From assembly GCA_023420715.1 (NCBI GenBank), contig JAEZVR010000083.1:1-18069 (forward strand): a DNA stretch of 18,069 nt, written 5' to 3'. A program made the position numbers and the translations under genes. Positions within the stretch are counted from its first letter, which is position 1. Every line of letters begins with the position of its first letter. Under the pieces are notes generated by a model. It was given only the letters and a program-made list of their open reading frames with translations. It was not told the origin of the DNA and made no database searches. Below, in pieces: positions 1 through 7,197 of this stretch. The DNA comes from Bacillota bacterium (GTDB taxonomy: Bacteria; Bacillota; Clostridia; Saccharofermentanales; Fastidiosipilaceae).

Positions 1-426
1 TGTCATGGAAATATTTGCCGCTCGCCAATGGCGGAATTGATTTTCAAAACCTGGCTTTTGTCTCGGCAGCAAACCGATTGGCAAATTGATTCTGCAGGCT
101 GTAGTGATGAGGAATCAGGTCATTTAACTGATGCGCGGGTGATCCGGTTATTGCAGACAAAGGGATATGCGGTTCAGCCAAAGCGTGCCAGACAATTGGT
201 ATTATCGGATTATGATGCCTTTGACGATATTCTAGTCATGGACGATTCAAACGAAAGACGTGCCAAACATTTTTTTGGTGGTGATCCCGAACATAAAATT
301 GTAAAGCTTTTGGCGGATTTTCCAGACAGCCCCTCTGTGGCAGATCCTTGGTATACAGGCGATTTTGAATCGTGTTATCGGGATATTTGTGCGGGTTTAG
401 AAGCCTATCTTCAAAAACATACTTAA
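1..426 (+). CDS. low-molecular-weight protein-tyrosine phosphatase, 5' end missing
   Basis: The reading frame is open from base 1, so the gene starts before the window; 141 codons remain. The first residues read CHGNICRSP, the CX5R(S/T) phosphate-binding loop of LMW-PTPs, with the nucleophilic Cys encoded by bases 1-3 and the loop Arg six residues on. In the family this Cys lies near residue 7-12, so only about ten residues are lost. The loop is followed by MAELIF, an IDSAG segment, an 'RAR' segment and 'DDILVMDDSN', all typical of the fold. The general-acid motif appears as DPWY (usually DPY/DPYY) about 25 residues before the end. The protein is a cytoplasmic phosphatase of Tyr-phosphate or, in some bacteria, Arg-phosphate; the substrate cannot be read here. 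The ATG at base 28 lies inside the catalytic loop region and is not the start. The folate gene follows after 25 bases, suggesting co-transcription. Confidence 0.93.
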   Translation, partial: CHGNICRSPMAELIFKTWLLSRQQTDWQIDSAGCSDEESGHLTDARVIRLLQTKGYAVQPKRARQLVLSDYDAFDDILVMDDSNERRAKHFFGGDPEHKIVKLLADFPDSPSVADPWYTGDFESCYRDICAGLEAYLQKHT

Positions 427-451
427 TTGTATCGAGCGGTATCCTGATTTT

Positions 452-1096
452 ATGACAAAAGATTGTTCTCATGGATTAGCCCGTCAGAAACAGCTGCTTC
501 GCCTGGATTTTCGGAAAAAATTATCTGCTTTAAGTGCACAAATGCGCCAACGTTTATCGCAGGATTTATGCCAGCGCTTTTTAAAAGATTGGCAGCGCCA
601 ACCTTGGGGCGATTTAGCTGTATACATGCCCTTTGGTTTTGAGGTGAATTTGTATCCTTGCTGGCTTGAATTGTCCCGTTGCCATCAACTCTTTGTGCCA
701 AAAGTGACTGGAAAACAGATCCAATTTGCCCCCTTGCCTTCAGTTTTGCTCACGGGTGATCTGTCCGATATACCTGATTGGTCTAAACGCATTTTGCCAC
801 CAGGCTGGCAATTGAGCGCCTATGGCATTTTGGAGCCCCCGTTATCAGCTTGTGTGCCGACGCCAGCAGTATCTGCCATCGTCGTACCCTGTCTAGGGGT
901 CGATGAAAAGGGATATCGACTCGGTTATGGCGGCGGTTATTATGATCGCTTTTTAAGCCAGCATCCGCAATGGATGCGTTTGCTTTTGTGCTACGATCAG
1001 CAACTCGTCCCGGCATTACCGACTGAAACTCACGATCTTGCGGTAGATGCGATCTGGACGCCAACTAAATGCTATCGGTTTCATCCTTCGATTTGA
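452..1096 (+). CDS. 5-formyltetrahydrofolate cyclo-ligase
   Basis: This 214-residue protein converts 5-formyltetrahydrofolate to 5,10-methenyltetrahydrofolate using ATP, returning a storage or dead-end folate to the one-carbon pool. The family signature is clear: GILEP at about 125-129, then VPCLGVDEKGYRLGYGGGYY (145-164) followed by DRFL, which forms the nucleotide and substrate site. A C-terminal 'PTETHDLAVDAIWTP' segment (190-204) matches the family's P-x-x-x-HD-x-x-VD-x-x-xTP pattern. The N-terminal basic helix (RQKQLLRLDFRKKLSAL) corresponds to the 'K-x-x-x-R' start of the family. The length is slightly above the usual 180-200. It begins 25 bases after the phosphatase gene, in the same direction. 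Confidence 0.95.
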   Translation: MTKDCSHGLARQKQLLRLDFRKKLSALSAQMRQRLSQDLCQRFLKDWQRQPWGDLAVYMPFGFEVNLYPCWLELSRCHQLFVPKVTGKQIQFAPLPSVLLTGDLSDIPDWSKRILPPGWQLSAYGILEPPLSACVPTPAVSAIVVPCLGVDEKGYRLGYGGGYYDRFLSQHPQWMRLLLCYDQQLVPALPTETHDLAVDAIWTPTKCYRFHPSI

Positions 1097-1132
1097 TACA
1101 ATAAAAAAATGTCGTTAGAGTGAGGTAAAGGT

Positions 1133-1420
1133 ATGAGTCATTCAATGACCTATGATGCTGTCATTACTGTTATTGGACGGGATCAAATTGGGATTATTGC
1201 TGCTGTGACAGATCTGCTGGCAAAAGCAAAAATTAATATTTTGGACATTTCGCAAACCATTCTTCAAGACATGTTCACCATGGTGATGCTCGTAGATATT
1301 CGTCAGATGAACGAGTCAATGGAGGTTGTGCAACAGGCATTGGCTCATTTAGGTGAAACCATGTCGCTGCAAATTCAATTTCAACATAAGGCGATCTTTC
1401 GTGAAATGCAGCGCATTTAA
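1133..1420 (+). CDS. ACT-domain protein (UPF0237 type)
   Basis: This 95-residue protein consists of little more than one ACT domain: 'AVITVIGRDQIGIIAAVTDLLA' is the first strand and helix with the GxDxxGI glycine turn, and 'NILDISQTILQDMFTMVMLVDI' is the second strand pair. ACT domains bind small ligands, often amino acids, and regulate enzymes. Stand-alone ACT proteins of this size commonly lie directly before a PFL/UPF0210 gene in Gram-positive bacteria, as here; the biochemical role of the pair is not settled. The start at 1133 follows gaggtaaaggt; a second in-frame ATG four codons later is possible but has a poorer ribosome binding site. Confidence 0.9.
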   Translation: MSHSMTYDAVITVIGRDQIGIIAAVTDLLAKAKINILDISQTILQDMFTMVMLVDIRQMNESMEVVQQALAHLGETMSLQIQFQHKAIFREMQRI

Positions 1421-1442
1421 ATTGGCTAAAAAGAGATGATGG

Positions 1443-2804
1443 ATGATGTTAGAAAAATTTGAAATTCTTGAAACCATTGAAATGTTCCAATCCCACCACT
1501 TGGATGTTCGAACCATTACGATGGGCATTTCATTGATGGATTGTGCCAGTGATGATGTCAAAACCTGCTGTGATCGCATCTACGATAAAATTACCCAACA
1601 GGCGTCTCGGTTGGTGGCAGTGGGGGATGCAATCAGTGCGACCTATGGGATTCCGATTATCAATAAACGCGTATCGGTCACACCCATTTCGATGGTTGCC
1701 GCAGCTGCCAGAACAAGGGATTATTTGCCATTTGCCGAAGCCTTAGATCGTGCGGCCAAGGCGATTGGGGTCCACTTTATCGGTGGTTACCCCGCGTTGT
1801 GGCCGCAGGGCTATACCGAAAGTGATCAAAAACTAATTCAATCCTTGCCTGAAGTCTTGTCTCAAACAGATTGTGTTTGTGCATCAGTGCATGCGGCATC
1901 GACACGGGCAGGCATTAATATGGATTGTGTGCGGGAACTTGGTCCGATTATTAAAGCGACAGCAGAAGCAACTAAAGATATCGATGCATACGGTTGTGCA
2001 AAATTTGTTGTCTTTGCAAATGCACCAGAAGATAACCCATTTATGGCGGGTGCATTTACGGGACCGGGGGAAGCGGAAAGTGCGATCAATGTCGGGGTAA
2101 GCGGTCCAGGCGTTGTTTTACACGCGCTAGAAAAAGCGAAAGGTCTTCCACTAGATGAGGTGGCAGATATTATTAAAAAGACGGCTTTTAAGGTAACTCG
2201 GGTTGGACAATTTGTGGCGGCAGAAGCTGCCAAACGTCTGCAAGTTCCTTTTGGTACAATTGACCTTTCCCTGGCACCGACACCTGCTATTGGCGATTCG
2301 ATTGCGCGTATCTTGGAAGCCATTGGCTTGGAACGCTGTGGCGCCTGGGGGACAACAGCCGCATTGGCCATGCTGAATGATGCGGTAAAAAAAGGTGGTA
2401 CGATGGCATCCTCTCATGTGGGTGGTTTGTCCGGTGCTTTTATTCCAGTCAGTGAAGACAGAGGCATGATTGAAGCCGTCGATGTGGGCTGTCTAACTTT
2501 GGAGAAACTTGAAGCGATGACCTGTGTGTGTTCTGTCGGGATTGATATGGTTGCCGTTCCAGGAGATACACCGGCATCGACTTTATCTGCCATGATTGCA
2601 GATGAGCTTGCGATTGGCGTATTTAACAATAAAACGACGGCTGTGCGCATTATTCCCGTACCAGGAAAAACTGTTGGAGACCGGATTGTCTATGGTGGAC
2701 TTTGGGGTGAGGCACCTATTATGGCGGTCAATGCTTTTGATTCGTCTGAAATGATTGCCCGCGGGGGGCGTATACCGGCACCCATTCACAGCATGCGAAA
2801 CTAA
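1443..2804 (+). CDS. PFL family protein (UPF0210/DUF711)
   Basis: This 453-residue protein is of the family's usual length and matches from end to end: 'EILETIEMF...DVRTITMGISLMDC' at the N-terminus, 'VFANAPEDNPFMAGAF' and 'INVGVSGPGVV' in the middle, 'DLSLAPTPAIGDSIARILE' and 'GGLSGAFIPVSEDRGMIEA' later, and 'RGGRIPAPIHSMRN' at the end. The family is related to pyruvate-formate-lyase-like folds, but no reaction is established, so no function is assigned. It starts 22 bases after the ACT gene, and the pairing is conserved elsewhere. Two adjacent ATGs (1443 and 1446) could start it; the family normally begins M-L/I, favouring 1446. No terminator separates it from the tRNA downstream. Confidence 0.93.
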   Translation: MMLEKFEILETIEMFQSHHLDVRTITMGISLMDCASDDVKTCCDRIYDKITQQASRLVAVGDAISATYGIPIINKRVSVTPISMVAAAARTRDYLPFAEALDRAAKAIGVHFIGGYPALWPQGYTESDQKLIQSLPEVLSQTDCVCASVHAASTRAGINMDCVRELGPIIKATAEATKDIDAYGCAKFVVFANAPEDNPFMAGAFTGPGEAESAINVGVSGPGVVLHALEKAKGLPLDEVADIIKKTAFKVTRVGQFVAAEAAKRLQVPFGTIDLSLAPTPAIGDSIARILEAIGLERCGAWGTTAALAMLNDAVKKGGTMASSHVGGLSGAFIPVSEDRGMIEAVDVGCLTLEKLEAMTCVCSVGIDMVAVPGDTPASTLSAMIADELAIGVFNNKTTAVRIIPVPGKTVGDRIVYGGLWGEAPIMAVNAFDSSEMIARGGRIPAPIHSMRN

Positions 2805-2813
2805 TGTAAATGG

Positions 2814-2842
2814 TTGACAATCAAGTGGATATTTTGTAATAT
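2814..2842 (+). promoter_or_regulatory. sigma-A promoter of tRNA-Gly
   Basis: A perfect TTGACA (2814-2819) is followed, after 17 bases, by TAATAT (2837-2842). The predicted start, about 7 bases downstream, lies a few bases before the mature tRNA at 2854. This is the best promoter match in the window, as expected for a stable RNA gene. It starts 10 bases after the PFL stop codon. Confidence 0.85.
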
Positions 2843-2853
2843 TCACTTTGCAT

Positions 2854-2928
2854 GCGGGATTAACTCAGTGGTAGAGTGTCACCTTGCCAAGGTGAAAGTC
2901 GCGAGTTCGAATCTCGTATCCCGCTCCA
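2854..2928 (+). tRNA. tRNA-Gly (anticodon GCC)
   Basis: A full cloverleaf can be drawn. The acceptor stem is GCGGGAT (2854-2860) with ATCCCGC (2918-2924). The D stem is ACTC/GAGT. The anticodon stem is TCACC/GGTGA around loop TTGCCAA (2884-2890), giving anticodon GCC at 2886-2888. The T arm is GCGAG-TTCGAAT-CTCGT, closed by one G-U pair. Discriminator U73 (2925) is usual for bacterial tRNA-Gly, and CCA is encoded at 2926-2928. It reads GGC and GGU codons. Confidence 0.97.
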
Positions 2929-2956
2929 TCAACGGAATACAAAGCGATATTCCATC

Positions 2957-2988
2957 AAAACCCCGATTAAATCGGGGTTTTGCTTTTT
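2957..2988 (+). terminator. Rho-independent terminator after tRNA-Gly
   Basis: AAAACCCCGA (2957-2966) pairs with TCGGGGTTTT (2972-2981) around a TTAAA loop, followed by GCTTTTT. The stem is GC-rich with a clear T tract. It ends the tRNA transcript and any read-through from the PFL gene. A smaller hairpin (GGAATA 2934-2939 with TATTCC 2948-2953) lies between the tRNA 3' end and this terminator. Confidence 0.9.
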
Positions 2989-2991
2989 AGA

Positions 2992-3005
2992 GATGTTATA
3001 ACATC
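2992..3005. repeat. 14-bp perfect palindrome
   Basis: GATGTTATAACATC is a perfect inverted repeat with no spacer, just past the tRNA terminator. Its size would suit a dimeric regulator site, but no promoter is evident beside it and the nearest gene on either side ends here. Function unknown. Confidence 0.4.
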
Positions 3006-3048
3006 AGAAGCGGTGATCAATTGATTCAAAAACCGCGTTTTGAGGTAG

Positions 3049-3165
3049 TCAATGATGCAGGAGACGCGCCCCCTTCTGGATGGATTTGAATTGCTGGCCT
3101 GATGGCATGAGTCGTTTGGCCTGTTCGTCAACGACACCATGATTCAACTCAATGAGGATATGCAA
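3049..3165 (-). pseudogene. possible short ORF or gene remnant
   Basis: On the minus strand a frame runs 38 codons to a TGA at 3051-3049 with protein-like composition, ending 'AKRLMPSGQQFKSIQKGARL' then LHH. There is no ATG at its head (TTG at 3165-3163 is the earliest candidate) and no ribosome binding site. It lies directly beyond the transporter terminator. I do not recognise it; it may be the tail of a decayed gene or chance. The plus-strand frame over the same bases is also broken. Confidence 0.2.
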
Positions 3166-3192
3166 AAGGCGAGCTTTTTAGGGCTCGCCTTT
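3165..3192 (-). terminator. terminator hairpin downstream of the metal transporter operon
   Basis: AAAGGCGAGC (3165-3174) pairs with GCTCGCCTTT (3183-3192) around an 8-base loop. It starts 4 bases after the stop codon of the last transporter gene, so it is assigned to that operon. The T tract is better on the plus strand (TTTGTTTTT) than on the minus strand (TTTTGC), so the hairpin may also stop plus-strand transcription from the tRNA side. Confidence 0.7.
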
Positions 3193-3196
3193 GTTT

Positions 3197-4402
3197 TTAT
3201 GGTGTGAGATTTAATTGATAGCGCTTGGCCAACTGTTGGGCCAATTGCCTACCGGCAGGGCTTAAGCGATAGTAGCGACATTGGGGTTCGTCAGGCTGTT
3301 GTTTCTTGGTGATAAAACGTTTTTTGATCACCTGAATGCGATTGGGTTGATAACCAACAGCACAAGCTGCTTCATAGATTTCAAGATATCCCAAGTGGCG
3401 CAAGGTATAGATTTGTCGATTCAGGCGTAGTTTGGACCAGGCCAGATGTTTGTGGATACTTGATAGACCTAATTCTTCGAGTGCTTGAGGACTGTCTTGA
3501 TGTTGTAGCAGATGCAAAAGCAAGCTGTCCCTTCTGTAGCGCTGGATTTGTTGTTTGCGTCGCCACCGACGAGCAATAAGACCTTGCCGGCAAAATAAAC
3601 TGACTAAGAGGAAGATGATCATCCCTGTAAAAGCGGCCATCCCAGATACGGACAGATTGAATTGAACGGCAAGCGCATAAGCTAAGGTGGCATTTCCTGC
3701 GGCAAAAACGAGTGAGAGCATCAACATGGGCCAAAGTCTTTTTGACAACAAATAGGCGGTTGCGGCAGGTACCACTAAAAAAGAAATGGCCAAAATGGAG
3801 CCAACGGCATCGAAGGCACTCACCAGCGCAAGTGAAATAAAGGCGACTAAAGCATAGCTAATTAGTCCGAGGTGAAAACCGGCAATTTTGGCAGCGGCAG
3901 GGTCAAAGCTGGAGAGTTTGAGTGGCCGATAAAATAAAATGAGCAGGATGATTTCAACCCCGAATAGGGCTAACATGCGCCAGGCGGCTTGAGGTAAATC
4001 AATGCCGAAGAGGTTTAATCGTTGCAGCGGTGTAAATAAGACTTCGCCCATGAGCACGACATCGGTATCTAAATGGACATTGCGCGCAAATCGAGAAATG
4101 AGGATAACCGCAATTGAAAAGAGAAAGGGATAGACCAAGCCAATGGCGGCATCTTCGGAGACGAGGCGTGTTTGACTCAGCTTTTGGATTAAAAAAGCGG
4201 TTAGCAAACCAACGAGGGTTGAAAAAATTAAAAAGAGGGGTGAGCCAAAATCTGGATAGATAAAAAAGGCTAAGACAATACCGAGGAGCACGCTGTGGCT
4301 AATGGCGTCTCCGAGCATGGCCAGTCGTCTTAAAAAGACAAAGTTGCCAATGAGGGCCAAGCTTAAAGCGGCTAGGATGAGAACGATGAGGGGTTCGAAC
4401 AT
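3197..4402 (-). CDS. metal ABC transporter permease with C-terminal winged-helix-like domain
   Basis: This is a membrane subunit of a Mn/Zn/Fe ABC-3 family importer. Residues 1-270 form the usual hydrophobic bundle of about eight helices: 'FVFLRRLAMLGDAISHSVLLG' begins at 21, 'FDPAAAKIAG' (166-175) is the ATPase-contact loop, and 'FLVVPAATAYLLSKRL' follows helix 6. Residues 275-401 are a soluble basic tail absent from ordinary family members of about 270-300 residues. In it, a helix ('RDSLLLHLLQH'), a helix ending 'IHKHLAWS', 'KLRLNRQIYTLRHLGYLEI', and 'YYRLSPAGRQLAQQLAKRY' have the order of a winged helix-turn-helix with a long wing. The Chlamydia YtgCR permease-repressor fusion is a known precedent for such an architecture. 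The DtxR metal-binding/dimerisation domain is not evident here. The start is set by GGAGGT eight bases upstream, and the gene begins one base after the other permease ends. Metal specificity is not readable. Confidence 0.9.
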   Translation of the reverse strand: MFEPLIVLILAALSLALIGNFVFLRRLAMLGDAISHSVLLGIVLAFFIYPDFGSPLFLIFSTLVGLLTAFLIQKLSQTRLVSEDAAIGLVYPFLFSIAVILISRFARNVHLDTDVVLMGEVLFTPLQRLNLFGIDLPQAAWRMLALFGVEIILLILFYRPLKLSSFDPAAAKIAGFHLGLISYALVAFISLALVSAFDAVGSILAISFLVVPAATAYLLSKRLWPMLMLSLVFAAGNATLAYALAVQFNLSVSGMAAFTGMIIFLLVSLFCRQGLIARRWRRKQQIQRYRRDSLLLHLLQHQDSPQALEELGLSSIHKHLAWSKLRLNRQIYTLRHLGYLEIYEAACAVGYQPNRIQVIKKRFITKKQQPDEPQCRYYRLSPAGRQLAQQLAKRYQLNLTP

Positions 4403-4403
4403 G

Positions 4404-5288
4404 TTAGACCTCCATTGTAGAACGTCGTTTGGCCATTGAGCGTCTCAGGATGCCACGTGGTGCAAAGAGGAGGGAGACAAAATAGAAGATCGAAAGAAAG
4501 GTGACGATGGCAGGACCTGTGGGTAACCCGGAGTACAGGGTACTGAGTGCACTGCCGCCGAGAGCGGACAGCGCACCAAAGAGCGCAGATAAGCCAAGGC
4601 ACTTTCCCAGACGCTGTGAGTATAGGCGGGCACAACTAATGGGCGTAATAAAGAGACTACTCATTAAGATGGCGCCGACAGAACGCAAGCCGAGCGTGAC
4701 CATGAGAACGGTTAAGCCTAAGATGAGCAAATTGAGGGGGCGACGCCGATAGCCCAAACAATGGGCATAGTTTGGATCAAATAAAAACACCCGTAAGGGT
4801 CGGTAAAAGATCCAAATGAAGATTAAACAAAAGATCGATACGAAGGCAATGCGACGCGCATCTTCCATCCCTAGAAATGCGGCCTGTCCAAAAATATAAT
4901 CACGCAATCCAGCTTGAGAAGCGCCTTGGAACTGTGGATTGCCCTGAATGTAGCTTTTTAGGAGCAGTCCTAATCCAAAAAAGCCACTGAGAATAATGGC
5001 CAACAGATTATCACGTTGGATGTGACTGCGTTGGGCAAGACCCTGAATCAGTGCGCAGGCCAGGCAGCCGATGATACCAGCACCGAGGAGCAAGAGAGGC
5101 ACCTCTCTGCTGGCGAATAACATAAAAGCCAAAACGACTCCCGGATAAGATGCATGCCCTAGTGCATCGGCAATGAGGCTTTGTTTTTGTAAAACAGACA
5201 TGGCGCCTAGTATGGCAGAAGCGCTTGCCAACAGCATGGTAGCAATGGCGACAATTAAAAAGGCATAGCTTCCCAGGAGACTAAACAT
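4404..5288 (-). CDS. metal ABC transporter permease (TroC/MntC-like)
   Basis: This 294-residue protein is the first of two permease subunits forming the transmembrane channel. It shows about eight hydrophobic helices and family landmarks: 'VLQKQSLIADALGHASYPGV' (33-52), 'FDPNYAHCLGY' (ATPase contact loop), 'GLRSVGAILMSSLFITP' and 'LPTGPAIVTFLSIFYFVSLLFAP' near the end. Its length is standard, unlike its partner. The start codon overlaps the ATPase gene's end by 8 bases (5281-5288), with AGGAGG just upstream, implying translational coupling. The ATPase-permease-permease order matches tro/mnt-type operons. Confidence 0.93.
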   Translation of the reverse strand: MFSLLGSYAFLIVAIATMLLASASAILGAMSVLQKQSLIADALGHASYPGVVLAFMLFASREVPLLLLGAGIIGCLACALIQGLAQRSHIQRDNLLAIILSGFFGLGLLLKSYIQGNPQFQGASQAGLRDYIFGQAAFLGMEDARRIAFVSIFCLIFIWIFYRPLRVFLFDPNYAHCLGYRRRPLNLLILGLTVLMVTLGLRSVGAILMSSLFITPISCARLYSQRLGKCLGLSALFGALSALGGSALSTLYSGLPTGPAIVTFLSIFYFVSLLFAPRGILRRSMAKRRSTMEV

Positions 5289-6036
5289 GGTGAGATCCTC
5301 CTAGGCCATAGGCAGCTTCCAGGTTTTCTGGGGTGAGCACTTCGTCCGGAGAACCAATAGCTAATACGCGGCGCTTGAGCAAGACGGCGTAGTCGAAATA
5401 TCGGGGGATGGTGGATAAGTCATGGTGCACCACGATGATGCTTTTCCCCAATTGTTTGAAATTATGCAAACAATCCATAATGGTTTTTTCGCTGGCGACA
5501 TCCACCCCGGCTAAGGGTTCATCCAGGACATAAATTTCTGCTTGTTGGCAGATGGCTCTTGCCAAAAAGGCACGTTGGCGCTGTCCGCCGGATAATTCTA
5601 GAATTTGACGATCTGCTAAATCCTCTAATCCCATTTGTGTTAAAGCATCATCAGCTTGCTGGCGATCTGGGGCAGACAGACGTTGCCAAAATCCTAATCG
5701 GGGATATCGTCCCATCTGAACGAGATCACGAACTGTTATTGGAAAATCCCAATTAACTTGGCTTTGCTGAGGGACATAGGCAATTTTTCGGCGCATGTCT
5801 TTAAAGCGCCCCCCGAGCCAGCGCACTTGACCGCTAATGGGTTTCAGCAAATCAAGGGCAGCTAGGAGGAGGGTAGATTTACCAGCACCGTTTGGTCCGA
5901 TTAGCGCGCAGCAATGACCGCGCGGAATGCGCAAGTCGACATCCCATAAAACGGCTTCGTCTTGATACGCTAGACTAAGATCCTCGATTTCGAGCGCATA
6001 GGGGGCTTGAGTTAGATCCTTTTTGGGAAATACCAT
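5281..6036 (-). CDS. metal ABC transporter ATP-binding protein
   Basis: This is the cytoplasmic ATPase that drives the importer. Numbered from the upstream ATG at 6054, Walker A is GPNGAGKST (53-61), the Q-loop is PQQ (95-97), the signature is LSGGQ (154-158), Walker B is IYVLDE (174-179) and the H-loop His lies in 'VVHHDLST'. I favour the ATG at 6036 (251 residues) over 6054 (257), because AAAGGA at 6050-6045 sits 8 bases before 6036 and would fall inside the coding region if 6054 were used. The tail 'GSHHV' is unremarkable. The gene overlaps the next permease by 8 bases and is separated from the binding protein gene by a hairpin. Confidence 0.93.
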   Translation of the reverse strand: MVFPKKDLTQAPYALEIEDLSLAYQDEAVLWDVDLRIPRGHCCALIGPNGAGKSTLLLAALDLLKPISGQVRWLGGRFKDMRRKIAYVPQQSQVNWDFPITVRDLVQMGRYPRLGFWQRLSAPDRQQADDALTQMGLEDLADRQILELSGGQRQRAFLARAICQQAEIYVLDEPLAGVDVASEKTIMDCLHNFKQLGKSIIVVHHDLSTIPRYFDYAVLLKRRVLAIGSPDEVLTPENLEAAYGLGGSHHV

Positions 6037-6063
6037 GGCTAGAATCCTTTCCATGTATTGTAA

Positions 6064-6103
6064 AAGCCCTAGTGCGTCTGCATCTACACACGCATTAGGG
6101 CTT
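6064..6103 (-). promoter_or_regulatory. intercistronic hairpin between binding protein and ATPase genes
   Basis: AAGCCCTAGTGCGT (6064-6077) and ACGCATTAGGGCTT (6090-6103) form a 14-bp stem with one mismatch and a 12-base loop. On the minus strand it is followed by only a short T run (TTTTACAA), so it looks like a weak terminator or an RNA-stabilising stem. Such a stem would make the lipoprotein more abundant than the membrane subunits, a common need in ABC importer operons. That effect is inferred. Confidence 0.65.
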
Positions 6104-6130
6104 GTCAGACTAAAGTCATTTTACAAGAAA

Positions 6131-7108
6131 TTAAGCGCTTTGTAAGTGTTTGAGAATGAGGTCAACATTGTGACGATACATGTCGATATACGTATCGCCA
6201 GGTTGTCCAGAAGGTGCGAGAGAATCCGAAAAAAGCTGCTCACCTTCTCCAGAAACAACCGTTACCTGGCCCTTTAATTGTTGAACCAATTCTTTGAGCT
6301 TCTCCATTCGGGCCGGATCGGTACTACTTTCCGCAAAAATAGCAGGGACCTGATGCTGTACGATGAATTGAGCGGTATCTGCCAAATCTCGATTGGAGAC
6401 TTCGGAATCTGTACTGACACCTTGGGGGGCTTTTACCTGAAATTGATAGGCTTTGGCAAAATAATTAAAAGCATCATGGGGCGTAATCAATATCCGTTTT
6501 TCCACAGGTAAAGCCTTAAATTTTTCTTGATTTTCTGCTTCGAGTGCATCGAGTTTGTCGAGATAAGTTGTCAAACGCTGTTGAATTCGGTTTTTGATGT
6601 CAGTTTCTGCTTTAAATAATGCCATCAGATCATTTGCAGCCGTTTGGGTGGCCTTTTTGTACAAGGGGATGCTGAACCAAAAATGCGGATCGGTAACGGT
6701 TTCGCCATCTTCTTCCATTCGCAGACTGTCACTGGGCGAAAAATCTGCAGTTACCGCTTTTGCGCCAGAACGCTCTAAGTGTTCGGTGATCTTGCCTTCA
6801 AAATGCAGACCATGATACAGGACGAGATCCGCCTTTTGAAGTTTTTGCAAATCTTGAGGTTTGGCACTATACAGGTGGGGATCGTCCCCCGCAGGAATGA
6901 TGAGATCAAGGATAGCATCATCTTCTAGGAGCTGCTGCGCCATGTCATACAAAAATGACGTGGTAACGGTGATGTGTTTTTTGTCTTGAGAAATCGGGAT
7001 GGTTTTTCCAGAATTGCCACAGGCGGTTAAAAATAAACAGAGGACAAGAATAAGTGCGCCTAAAAAAGGCAGCGCCTTGCGATGTGATTTGTAGTTAATC
7101 TGAAACAT
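6131..7108 (-). CDS. metal ABC transporter substrate-binding lipoprotein (TroA/MntA family)
   Basis: This 325-residue lipoprotein captures the metal ion outside the membrane and delivers it to the permeases. The signal peptide has a basic N-terminus, a hydrophobic core (11-26) and a lipobox LTAC with lipidated Cys30. The four expected metal ligands are visible: His78 in 'GDDPHLY', His142 in 'DPHFW', His211 in 'ITPHDAFNYFAKAY' and Asp295 in 'LFSDS'. A His/His/His/Asp set is that of TroA; Mn-specific PsaA-type proteins have Glu at the third position. The His-rich loop of ZnuA zinc proteins is absent. Together with 'QGVSTDSEVS' (229-238) and 'AIFAESS', this places it in the TroA/MntA cluster, so Mn, Zn or Fe are all possible. 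AAAGGAGA precedes the start. It is the first gene of the operon. Confidence 0.93.
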   Translation of the reverse strand: MFQINYKSHRKALPFLGALILVLCLFLTACGNSGKTIPISQDKKHITVTTSFLYDMAQQLLEDDAILDLIIPAGDDPHLYSAKPQDLQKLQKADLVLYHGLHFEGKITEHLERSGAKAVTADFSPSDSLRMEEDGETVTDPHFWFSIPLYKKATQTAANDLMALFKAETDIKNRIQQRLTTYLDKLDALEAENQEKFKALPVEKRILITPHDAFNYFAKAYQFQVKAPQGVSTDSEVSNRDLADTAQFIVQHQVPAIFAESSTDPARMEKLKELVQQLKGQVTVVSGEGEQLFSDSLAPSGQPGDTYIDMYRHNVDLILKHLQSA

Positions 7109-7165
7109 ATATTCTCCTTTAGGTTTTGTGTTTTTTTGCAGTCTGTTGCCCGGTTGTTTTGTGTC

Positions 7166-7197
7166 ATCCTCAAGTTAGCTTTTGCTAACCTGAGGAT
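7166..7197 (-). promoter_or_regulatory. inverted-repeat operator candidate, DtxR-family-like
   Basis: Arms 7166-7179 and 7184-7197 are complementary at 13 of 14 positions around TTTT. On the minus strand the core reads AGGTTAGC-AAAA-GCTAACTT. The halves AGGTTAG/CTAAC(C/T)T match the half-sites of the DtxR/IdeR consensus (TTAGGTTAG-CTAACCTAA), but the spacing is wider. It starts one base after the -10 box and covers the predicted transcription start, an ideal place for metal-dependent repression of the transporter operon. It would also be transcribed as a 5' hairpin. Operator function is inferred. Confidence 0.6.

Noticed and set aside
1862..2371. 169-codon minus-strand frame inside the PFL gene
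   Set aside because: It lies fully within a family-matching gene on the other strand and has a low-complexity Ala/Ser/Pro composition typical of antisense shadows.
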